Of a stretch of DNA of 6,592 bases, positions 1 to 5,837 are shown one piece after another. The position numbers were made by a program, and so were the translations under genes. The notes below the pieces were generated by a model that worked only from the letters and a program-made list of their open reading frames with translations, was not told where the DNA came from and ran no database searches. Where the stretch lies: contig CALZJV010000579.1 of NCBI GenBank assembly GCA_945787595.1, forward strand, positions 1 to 6,592, read 5' to 3'. Origin of the DNA: an uncultured Desulfobacterales bacterium (lineage in GTDB: Bacteria > Desulfobacterota > Desulfobacteria > Desulfobacterales > JAFDCJ01). Position 1 is the first letter of the stretch, and every line of letters begins with the position of its first letter.

Positions 1-264
1 ATCTGTTTTCTGTCCACTGACATGTTGGCAATACCTCCACAGATCATTCAGATTAATTAATCAAAAAAATATTTTCAATACGTCTACGCTAATCATAGAA
101 CAGCGAAGAATCAAGAAAAATTGGCAAGCTTAGATTTATTGGTCGGGTTGAGGGTCCTACCATCAGTTGGCGTTAATTTTGGGATTACCAAACGAAATGT
201 GCAATAATTTTAAGGGATTTCAAAGATTCGATGAAGGCACACAATATTAAATTGCTACAGAATG

Positions 265-367
265 TAGATTGGGTAGGTGAAACCTACAATGGCTGGCGTT
301 TTAGATTTGTTCAGCAAATCTTAACATTTGAATCCCATCGTTATTGTGGATTGGTTCGCCCAATCTA
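265..367. repeat. Cluster of competing inverted repeats
   Basis: TAGATTGGG (265-273) is exactly complementary to CCCAATCTA (359-367), enclosing about 85 bases. Inside are further stems: GTAGGT/ACCTAC (273-278 with 282-287), AGATTTG/CAAATCT (303-309 with 315-321) and GATTGG/CCAATC (349-354 with 360-365). GATTGG occurs twice (267-272 and 349-354) and both copies can pair with the same CCAATC, so the outer stem and the last hairpin exclude each other. This could be a structured RNA, a small degenerate miniature element, or chance in AT-rich DNA. No clear target-site duplication is seen. Confidence 0.4.
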
Positions 368-535
368 AATAAGGTTTGATTGTTGAGAAAGGAATAGCCT
401 TTGGATAATTGACGCAGTTCTTTGTCCCATCCTGCCGGCCATCCCAATATCACAATAACAGCCATCGGATTGTCATTTATTCCAATACTTCAGCTTCATG
501 GTAGCGTGAGTTCATTTCCGGATGTTTATTTTTAA

Positions 536-564
536 TTGACAAATCAAACTCTTACCGTTAATTT
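536..564 (+). promoter_or_regulatory. Possible sigma-70 promoter before the IHF fragment
   Basis: TTGACA (536-541) is a perfect -35. A weak -10 follows at 16-17 bases: TTAATT at 558-563 or TAATTT at 559-564. Transcription would begin around 570-575, almost at the ATG at 576, leaving no room for a ribosome binding site. This may be a promoter relic or belong to a start further downstream. Confidence 0.35.
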
Positions 565-575
565 GAAGTCTCCGA

Positions 576-839
576 ATGAAAAGAGGCCCCAACCATGCCA
601 TTATCCAGTGCCTCACTAAAGCCCACATTATCGACGCAGTGGCAAAAAGGAACGGATTCACCCGTCAAAAATCGATTGAAACCGTCGAAATATCGTTGGA
701 GCTCATCAAACAATCCCTGGAATCTGGCGATGACGTATTGATTTCCGGCTTCGGAAAATTCTGCTTCTACCACAGTTTGAGGCGCTTGCTTTTTTTGGTA
801 GAGACGATGACGGAAAATGGCGGAAGACCGATTTGGTGA
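576..839 (+). pseudogene. ihfA: Truncated integration host factor alpha-like gene
   Basis: IHF/HU proteins are small dimeric nucleoid proteins that bind and bend DNA. Residues about 13-63 (LTKAHIIDAV through DVLISGFGKFC) match the N-terminal helical half and first beta strand of the IHF alpha family, as seen in Desulfobacterota. After FGKFC (near 764) the family sequence stops. The DNA-contacting arm (R-G-R-N-P-x-T-G) and the final RRVVTF segment are absent, and about 25 unrelated residues lead to a TGA at 837-839. The first 12 residues are also unlike the family, which normally starts just before LTKA, and no Shine-Dalgarno precedes the ATG, so both ends look damaged. A product could not bend DNA normally. 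The fragment abuts a truncated oxidoreductase in the same frame, which suggests a deletion joined the two. Confidence 0.75.
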
Positions 840-1852
840 ATGTTACACCCCGCGCCGTTTAATGGAAGATTTTATCGAGTTGGCGATCCCAGGCGCCGTC
901 CCGGAGACGTGTGGCGCACGCTGGCTGCGCCGATTGGTTCCCTGGCGGACCGTCTGCATATGATTCGGCTGGCGTTGAATGTCCGTCGCGGAACACCGTC
1001 TCGTATTTTTCAGAAACAAGACATGCCAACAATTGAATTTTTAAGGTTGCAGGGTTTTTCGGAAAAAATAATTCACCGATTTTTTAAACCCTTTTTCGCC
1101 GGGGTATGTCTGGATCTTGAAATTAGGGCATCCAGCCGGGTTTTCCAGTATATTTTCCGAATTTTGCCGAGGGGGATGTCGCCTTACCCAGCCGGGGAAT
1201 GGCCGCCATCGCGGATCAAATGTTGCAGGATTTACCGCTTGACCGCATCCGTAGCGGTGCCCGGGTTGAATCCGTCCAAACGGACGGTGTCGTGTTAGCA
1301 ACGGGTGAAACCATCAACGCGTGCGCCGTGGTTTTAGCGACCGAAGGTCCGGAGACGGCCCGCTTAGCTGGGGCATCTATGCCAGGCGACCCCCGGGGAG
1401 AGTTGTGTCTCTATTTTGCGGCCAAAGAACCCCCCATTGATGAACCTTACCTGATTCTCAACGGCGATGGAATCGGATGGGTGAACAGCCTGACAGTTCC
1501 GAGCATTGTCGCGCCAACTTATGCGCCTACCGGCCAACATCTGATATCTAATTTGGTGATCGGGCATCTGGACGCAGACGACACATTTGCAGAGACTATC
1601 GTCCGCAAAGAGCTCTCCGGATGGTTCGGCCCGGTGGTCAGTGACTGGCGACATTTGAAAACCTATCGCATCCTGCATGCTTTGCCGGAGCAGTCTCCTC
1701 CAATGCCGGGTCCAACGGTGCGGCCCGCTACAATAAGCCCCGGGATCTATGTTTGTGGCGAATACGGCAGTGTGCCGGGCATTCAATGGGCGATGCTGTC
1801 CGGCCGTCAAGCTGCTGAAGCGGTAATAAGAGAATTTGGCGGAAATGGCTAA
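840..1852 (+). pseudogene. Broken FAD-dependent amine-oxidase-like gene
   Basis: This is the C-terminal three quarters of a flavin amine oxidase / phytoene-desaturase-like oxidoreductase (NAD(P)-binding Rossmann type, COG1232-like); its substrate is unknown. From about 858 one frame gives family-like sequence (FNGRFYRVGDP, DMPTIEFLRLQGFSE, RFFKPFFAGVCLD, SSRVFQYIFRI). At the T-run 1162-1165 one base is missing, and the sequence continues in another frame as AEGDVALPSRGMAAI through VVLATEGPETARL to GIYVCGEYGSVPGIQWA, the C-terminal FAD-binding segment. The ~95-residue N terminus with the GxGxxG FAD motif is absent; only 76 bases separate the family sequence from the IHF remnant. Even with the frameshift corrected it could not bind FAD properly. 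The ATG at 840 and the internal ATG at 1199 are by-products of the breaks. It ends 52 bases before the convergent glycohydrolase gene. Confidence 0.8.
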
Positions 1853-1904
1853 AATGCTTGGGTATCTTACAGCGACCTTCCAAAGTTGCTTTTGCAGTAT
1901 TATA

Positions 1905-2912
1905 CTAATCCTGCAACATATCTGGGAGTGGATTTAGCAGTCCGTCAGTCCAGCGACTTGGAAATCTTTCAACACCGTAGCAGGCCCCCAGTAGTGCACC
2001 CAATATCGAACCGCGTGCGGCATTGTCTCCGCCAAGATTGGTATTGACGATCAGGGCGGTTTCCGGATCATCATGGTATTTTAATGCCAGATACACAACG
2101 GCCGGAATCGAATCTTCAACGTAGCAGGCCGTGCTGAAGCGCGGACCGATCACCCAATCATCCGGATTATCCAGCAGCCTGACAAAGGGGTGTCCCAGCA
2201 GGGGATTGCTCTGGGCCTCGATTTCTTCGAAAATGGCCTCTTTGAGAGAGCTCCCATTGAGCAACTTCAGCAAGAGATCAATAATCAAGGAGCCAGCGGT
2301 CTCCATTTTGAGACCGGGGTGCGTCAACGCCAGATGCGCCAGGGCGGCCTCGCGGGCTTTGTCGGGCCGGTTAAAATAAAAGACGACGACGGGAACGATT
2401 CCGATCAGGCCGCCGATGTGCTTTTCTTGGGCGCCGCACCTGTGAGTCGGCAGTCCCCTGGCATAGTTGGCAAAGAAATTGCGATGGCATTCCTCGATGT
2501 AGGTATCTCGATGGTTACCCGGTGTTGTCATGAAGGTAATGTATCTTCTCAGAAAATCGTCGGCGTCATAGGTTCCGCTTTGGTTGATCGATTCAACGAG
2601 TAGCCGGCAGATTCTGACGTTCAAAGTGTTCTCACCGGCTTTGAGAAATTGGTGATAATGAATGCCTTTTTGCCCCCAATATTGGGCCTGATCGTGCAGA
2701 ATGTCACCTTTTGAATTTGGCGCAGTATAGTCAGAGCGCCAGAGAATGCTGTCCGGGTGTGGATTGCGAGGCGCCAGATAGTCCGTCACCCGGCCATAAT
2801 CCTCCTCGAGTGCCTGGCGGTTGTAATACCAGTGAACCGGCATCGCCAGCGCATCGCCGATACAAAGGCCATATAGGGTGCCTTGTGATCTATTCTGATT
2901 GGAATTCGTCAT
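1905..2912 (-). CDS. Divergent ADP-ribosylglycohydrolase family protein
   Basis: An intact 335-residue protein of the ADP-ribosylglycohydrolase (DraG/ARH) fold. Typical members use two Mg ions to remove ADP-ribose from proteins or small molecules in the cytoplasm. The family N terminus GTLYGLCIGDALAMP is at residues 11-25, a mid-protein HIGGLIGIVP at 165-174, and the C-terminal glycine-rich NLGGDNAARGSILGALLGA at 292-310. Two metal-site motifs differ from classic DraG: the usual T-D-D-T appears as GENT (93-96), and the usual G-G-D-T-D-T as GGDNAAR (294-300), keeping only the first aspartate. I recall a subfamily with GENT and GGDN/GGEN motifs, so this is probably a natural variant rather than decay; its substrate is unknown. 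There is no signal peptide or membrane segment. The ATG at 2912 is chosen because the family motif begins about 10 residues later. No good Shine-Dalgarno is present; a TAATAT box lies on the minus strand at 2947-2942 without a clear -35. The gene is monocistronic as far as seen. Confidence 0.85.
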   Translation of the reverse strand: MTNSNQNRSQGTLYGLCIGDALAMPVHWYYNRQALEEDYGRVTDYLAPRNPHPDSILWRSDYTAPNSKGDILHDQAQYWGQKGIHYHQFLKAGENTLNVRICRLLVESINQSGTYDADDFLRRYITFMTTPGNHRDTYIEECHRNFFANYARGLPTHRCGAQEKHIGGLIGIVPVVVFYFNRPDKAREAALAHLALTHPGLKMETAGSLIIDLLLKLLNGSSLKEAIFEEIEAQSNPLLGHPFVRLLDNPDDWVIGPRFSTACYVEDSIPAVVYLALKYHDDPETALIVNTNLGGDNAARGSILGALLGACYGVERFPSRWTDGLLNPLPDMLQD

Positions 2913-3199
2913 TGTTTACCGGCCACGTTGGTGTGATATTCATATTAAAAGATGAGCATCCATACGCCATGGGCCATGCGTCATAAAAAACGATGGCATT
3001 CACATAGTAAGTCCGACTATCAGCCTGGGCAAGTCCAAAGAGCAAAAGGAGTTTCCATCCTCTGATTCAGTTTGCCAAATGGCAGGTATCACCCATTATT
3101 TTGCCCTTAAAGATTGTCTATTGAAAAATTTTCGTTCTGTCTAATTTTAACAATGTAATAATTCTACTTAACCTTGACATAAAAATTCAGGAGATAGAC
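2913..3199. other. Intergenic gap, no gene recognised
   Basis: This gap lies between the divergent starts of the glycohydrolase gene and the small-protein region. I see no protein family in either strand. The only structure is a short inverted repeat TGCCA-AA-TGGCA (3073-3084) and a TTGACA at 3174-3179. The latter is followed by a Shine-Dalgarno only 10 bases on, so it is unlikely to be the -35 for the downstream ORFs. Confidence 0.5.
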
Positions 3200-3273
3200 A
3201 TGAAAGCCAATTTAAAATGTTTTCGAAGCTGGTAGATCCTGACACCTGCGATTTTAACGAAAGTACCTTCTAA
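3200..3273 (+). other. Two overlapping micro-ORFs, possible leader or remnant
   Basis: A strong AGGAG (3189-3193) sits 6 bases before ATG 3200, which opens an 11-residue frame MKANLKCFRSW ending at 3235. A second frame starts inside it at ATG 3217 and reads MFSKLVDPDTCDFNESTF, stopping at 3273. Joined by a frameshift they would give one ~25-residue peptide. This may be a leader peptide, a translationally coupled pair, or a small gene broken by one indel. It lies 28 bases before the start of the 103-residue gene, so a shared transcript is likely. No family is recognised. Confidence 0.3.
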
Positions 3274-3301
3274 CAACATACCACATGAAAGGAGACATCC
3301 G

Positions 3302-3613
3302 ATGGACGTTCAAGATTATTGCAAGGGTTTGGAAGTGGAAATGACCGCCTGGAAAGCGAAACTCTATGATGTCATGCGAAAGGTCGACAAGCTGGGTTCG
3401 GCTGAAAAAGAGAAGGCATTGCCAAATATCGAAGACCTCCATATGTTACTTGAGGAAATGACGGACAGGGTCGAGAATTTGAAAACCGAGTGCCCCTCTG
3501 ACTGGAGCCCGATGAAAAAGGATATCGAAGAGGGCACTGTTGACATGAGAGGAAAGTACGAAGAAACAATGGATTACATTGGTAAAGCCTCACCGGTCTC
3601 GATACCTGGCTAA
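3302..3613 (+). CDS. Small helical hypothetical protein (103 aa)
   Basis: I do not recognise a named family. The 103-residue product is very rich in charged residues and in the leucine and methionine spacing of long helices, from about residue 5 to 95 (for example WKAKLYDVMRKVDKL and NIEDLHMLLEEMTDRVENLK), so a coiled coil or helical bundle is likely. It is acidic, with a single cysteine in TECPSDW (about 62-68), and has no signal peptide or membrane span. The start is well supported: AAAGGAG at 3288-3294 lies 7 bases before ATG 3302. The gene is intact, preceded by two micro-ORFs and followed by a folded 3' region and a strong terminator at 3714-3749, so it looks expressed as a short unit. 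The layout recalls small cytoplasmic stress or scaffold proteins, but no function is assigned. Confidence 0.75.
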   Translation: MDVQDYCKGLEVEMTAWKAKLYDVMRKVDKLGSAEKEKALPNIEDLHMLLEEMTDRVENLKTECPSDWSPMKKDIEEGTVDMRGKYEETMDYIGKASPVSIPG

Positions 3614-3641
3614 CATACTTAACAAGCCTGTAGTAAATCTA

Positions 3642-3711
3642 TTTTCATCGGGTTAGACATACCGCATCGATCGAATGGGTAATCCCTGCGGTCCGATGGA
3701 AAGATGAACCC
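3642..3711 (+). ncRNA. Candidate structured RNA upstream of the terminator
   Basis: The sequence folds into one long bulged hairpin. TTTTCATCGG (3642-3651) pairs with CCGATGGAAA (3693-3702), including one G-U pair. After a 9-base left bulge, ACCGCA (3661-3666) pairs with TGCGGT (3687-3692). After a second left bulge containing TCGATCGA, GGG (3677-3679) pairs with CCC (3684-3686) over a TAAT loop. An alternative pairing GGGTT (3650-3654) with AACCC (3707-3711) would break the outer stem. It could be a folded 3' UTR of the 103-residue gene, a small RNA ended by the next terminator, or an unrecognised riboswitch. It matches none of the riboswitch consensus sequences I know. Confidence 0.4.
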
Positions 3712-3713
3712 AC

Positions 3714-3749
3714 AAAGAGCGCGGACGTAAGAGTATCCGCGCTCTTTTT
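3714..3749 (+). terminator. Intrinsic terminator
   Basis: A perfect 12-bp stem, AAAGAGCGCGGA (3714-3725) with TCCGCGCTCTTT (3736-3747), has a 10-base loop and is followed by a T-run (TTTTT, 3745-3749). It ends transcription of the small-protein gene at 3302, or of an RNA at 3642. Confidence 0.9.
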
Positions 3750-3810
3750 ACAAAAGGCCAATGTCAATTGTTTCTTCAGCAATGGGATGAAATCATGCCC
3801 GGGATAGAAT

Positions 3811-4005
3811 ATGAGCCACCAAAATATAGATAGCCTGCCGGAACCGGCGACCCTTAAATTTTCCGGTTCTTTGGCAAAATCGGTCTTAGATTCCCTTTCT
3901 GCCAACATTGCGATTCTGGACAAAAGAGGGGTAATTCTGGAGACGAATCAGACCTGGCGAGATTACGCGATGGCAAATAAAATGGAAGGTTCCGATTTAT
4001 TTTGA
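3811..4005 (+). pseudogene. Truncated PAS-domain sensor fragment
   Basis: The 64-residue frame looks like the start of a PAS-domain sensor protein, such as a PAS histidine kinase or response-regulator hybrid. Residues about 23-60 (AKSVLDSLSANIAILDKRGVIL followed by ETNQTWRDYA) match the first helix and beta strands of a PAS fold that senses ligands or redox state. The frame stops at TGA 4003-4005 just after MEGSDLF, where family members continue through the rest of the PAS fold to a kinase. No continuation is visible in the next 80 bases in any frame. It has no usable Shine-Dalgarno beyond GGGA (3801-3804). It is probably a relic, because even one PAS domain is incomplete; an intact short peptide with its own role cannot be excluded. 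Confidence 0.65.
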
Positions 4006-4012
4006 ACATTAA

Positions 4013-4030
4013 TGCCGATTCTGATCGGCA
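4013..4030 (-). terminator. Weak terminator after the MetF-like gene
   Basis: A 7-bp perfect stem, TGCCGAT (4013-4019) with ATCGGCA (4024-4030), has a 4-base loop. Read on the minus strand it lies just past the original stop of the MetF-like gene and is followed by TTAATGTT, a modest T-rich tail. On the plus strand no T-run follows, so it fits the minus-strand gene better. Confidence 0.45.
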
Positions 4031-4037
4031 GTAAATC

Positions 4038-4798
4038 CTAGAGTGAAAGCCGCGGTAAAATTTCCTGCCAAACCTGTTTGAAGCTCAGCATTGACAGATA
4101 GACACCTCTTTACCCACACTTTTATACAGAAGATCGATGTTATGCGACATCCAGGCTTCAACGACAACAGCAATGTTCAATTCTTTTAGCCTGTCAACGT
4201 TGTCGTCTTTGCCAATGATCGGTTGGGTAACCACATATTTTGCGCCGGCGCCTATCTTCTGCTGCATTCGATTTAACTCAAAAGGCATCGGGTTATAAGG
4301 ATTGAAGGCGGCGCCCGTTATGAATTGACCGGAATATTCCTGGTTGATGTATTGGATCAAATCAATGGAGGTTGCCACGCTCCGTTTGCCGCCAATGCTT
4401 TTGGCGTCGAGGTTAGGCAAGAGGGGTCCACCGTCACCCCTGAGGACGAGAATGTATTTTAAGTTGGTTTTAGCGGCTTTTTGTAATAACCCATCCAGCT
4501 CGCTTTTGGGGTGGAACGTGTTCAAATTCATCACAATCTTTTTGGGATCCACCGAAAGGCCTCTTAGCTCAATGCTTTCCAGTGCGCCCAACCTGGGTTG
4601 TCCCATGGGATTGTCCGGTATGGATATACCGCAGCCCGCATCCATAATCCTTCGATAGCGCTCGGCAAATCTATCCAGGAGGCCTTCAAGCTGGTCGTCA
4701 GCCGCTCTTTTCGGTGTCAGTAACTCTACCAAATAGGAATAATTAAACATGACTAGGTCCTTAATTTCTGCATTTGAGAAGCGCTGTGCATTGTGCAC
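4038..4798 (-). pseudogene. MetF-like methylenetetrahydrofolate reductase, 3' end frameshifted
   Basis: The first ~230 residues form the TIM barrel of a MetF-type 5,10-methylenetetrahydrofolate reductase homologue, of the short kind found with corrinoid methyltransferase genes. Methyl-tetrahydrofolate chemistry is the expected role. Key positions are kept: E25 in VELLTPK (counterpart of the E. coli active-site glutamate), the LRGDGG loop at 119-124, and TQPIIG at 191-196. The reading frame then stops early (TGA at 4087-4085) after GKEVSICQC. In another frame the lost C terminus is plainly present: VYLSMLSFKQ then VWQEILPRLSL, ending at TAG 4040-4038. From the spacing I recall in the family, some 20-30 residues between GKE and VYLSML are missing at about 4104-4115, so a deletion with frameshift is likely. 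The start is GTG at 4798 with no Shine-Dalgarno, only a C-rich stretch upstream. It lies 86 bases downstream of the MerR-B12 gene in the same direction, a likely operon. It may retain partial activity. Confidence 0.75.
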
Positions 4799-4809
4799 AT
4801 GCCGGCAAC

Positions 4810-4822
4810 GGGGGAGGGGGGG
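4810..4822 (+). other. G-rich homopurine tract before the MetF-like start
   Basis: GGGGGAGGGGGGG on the plus strand means a C-rich stretch in the minus-strand mRNA, 11 bases upstream of the GTG start where a ribosome binding site would be expected. It is unlike the rest of this AT-leaning window. It may be natural, a decayed leader, or a homopolymer sequencing artefact. Confidence 0.4.
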
Positions 4823-4884
4823 CGAAAATATGGTCTAGAGTTCAAAAAATGAGGAATCATGCCGCAGTATTGCGCGATAAATGT

Positions 4885-5832
4885 TCAACTCACGTTCGCA
4901 GTGAGCAACGAACTAAGCTCTTCGCTAAATTGCTCAACACTTGAAATGTATTTCGCATCGACCTTATTCAGGATCTGCTGATGATTCTCAAGGGCCCGAC
5001 CCCCAAGCAATAGTGCCATGTCTTTGCCTACATATCGTCGCAGCTTGCGCAGTTCTTCAATCAGAGGTTGCTGGGTCAACAGATGGGCAATGCTAATAGC
5101 CACAGCTCGGGCACCGCTTTGCTTAACACCCGCCGCAATTTCCTCGGCGGGTAAATTGGGACCGTAATAGATGGGGTGCCATCCATTCTCGGCAGCCGTC
5201 AAAGCCACGGTCAGTGCTCCGACATCATGCCACTGCCCCACCGTTGTTGCGATAAAAATTGCAGGCGCCGGATCGGAATTCTCGGTGGCTCTTAGCATGT
5301 TTGACAAAAAAGTGCGCGTCAATGAGGTAGCCATATGCTCATTCAGGATTTTTAATGATCCCTTTCGCCATAAATTTCCGATTTCTTCAAACAACGGATC
5401 GATAATGTCTCTCAGCAGCGCGGTTCTGGTCAAATTAATTGCTGCTTGATCATAAGAACGTTCCAAACCATCTGGATCAAGATTCAAAACAGCAGACAAA
5501 CATTTTTTACAATAACCGCTTGCAGCAGCCGGTTGCAATGGCTTTTTTCCAACCTCTGGCGTTCGGGAAATTTCCGAAACGCTACGTTGAGCAAGATCCA
5601 TTAACTCTTTTGAGTCTAATGGTGCAACTTGAGAAATGCTTTGCCCCATCACCGTGATTTCTTTGAGAAGCTGCAGACGTTTGATGTCATCTTCGCAATA
5701 CAGCCGACGATTCTTGGGAGAGCGCTGAGGAACCACTGCTTTGTAGCGTTTTTCCCAGGCTCGAATGACATGGGACGTTAATCCGGTGCGCTGAGATACG
5801 TATCGAATGGGATATAGATTTTTAGTTGTCAT
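4885..5832 (-). CDS. MerR-family regulator with cobalamin-binding domain
   Basis: An intact 315-residue cytoplasmic transcription factor of the CarH/LitR-like type. Residues 7-70 are a MerR winged helix (YPIRYVSQRTGL, VIRAWEKRY, NRRLYCEDDIKRL). Residues about 105-185 form the helical B12 cap, with the W-x9-EH motif at W155, E165 and H166. Residues about 190-310 form the Rossmann-like B12 domain, with H202 in the QWHDVG motif as the expected lower axial ligand and a glycine-rich LLLGGRA near the end. In CarH, adenosylcobalamin holds the tetramer on DNA and light breaks it. Here the acidic residue of the D/E-x-H-x-x-G motif is Q200, and the position after the cap tryptophan (CarH H132) is R156, so B12 binding is likely but CarH-style photochemistry is doubtful. 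The start matches the family N terminus and sits directly behind a strong promoter. The downstream MetF-like gene in the same direction suggests control of one-carbon or corrinoid metabolism. Confidence 0.9.
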   Translation of the reverse strand: MTTKNLYPIRYVSQRTGLTSHVIRAWEKRYKAVVPQRSPKNRRLYCEDDIKRLQLLKEITVMGQSISQVAPLDSKELMDLAQRSVSEISRTPEVGKKPLQPAAASGYCKKCLSAVLNLDPDGLERSYDQAAINLTRTALLRDIIDPLFEEIGNLWRKGSLKILNEHMATSLTRTFLSNMLRATENSDPAPAIFIATTVGQWHDVGALTVALTAAENGWHPIYYGPNLPAEEIAAGVKQSGARAVAISIAHLLTQQPLIEELRKLRRYVGKDMALLLGGRALENHQQILNKVDAKYISSVEQFSEELSSLLTANVS

Positions 5833-5837
5833 GGCGC

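Larger units (their letters stand above)
1..575. other. Gene-poor left flank with inverted repeats
   Basis: No open frame in this stretch resembles a known protein, and base use is AT-rich and non-coding in style. It contains a 12-bp palindrome GATTAATTAATC (51-62) and a cluster of inverted repeats between 265 and 367. The only coding candidate is a 54-residue minus-strand frame (465 down to 301, ATG start) with no Shine-Dalgarno sequence and no recognised family; it is not called as a gene. The first 250 bases hold nothing further that can be supported. Confidence 0.5.

Noticed and set aside
51..62. GATTAATTAATC palindrome as an operator
   Set aside because: It is a perfect 12-bp palindrome but all A/T in the core, with no adjacent promoter or gene to give it a role.
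767..859. An open stretch in a third frame between the IHF and oxidoreductase remnants, ending TDLVNVTPRAV
   Set aside because: The last residues weakly resemble both the IHF C terminus and the oxidoreductase segment before FNGRF, but the rest matches neither, so no assignment is justified.
1364..1810. Long minus-strand open frame of 148 codons
   Set aside because: It lies antisense to clear oxidoreductase coding sequence and has no protein-like motifs or ribosome binding site.
1892..1916. TTGCAG/CTGCAA inverted repeat between the convergent genes as a terminator
   Set aside because: The stem is only 6 bp with a 13-base AT-rich loop, no T-run follows, and it overlaps the glycohydrolase stop.
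2190..2603. Long plus-strand open frame of 137 codons
   Set aside because: It is the antisense shadow of the intact glycohydrolase gene.
3174..3179. TTGACA as a -35 box for the small-protein genes
   Set aside because: A -10 at normal distance would fall on the ATG at 3200, after a good Shine-Dalgarno, and no -10-like sequence is there.
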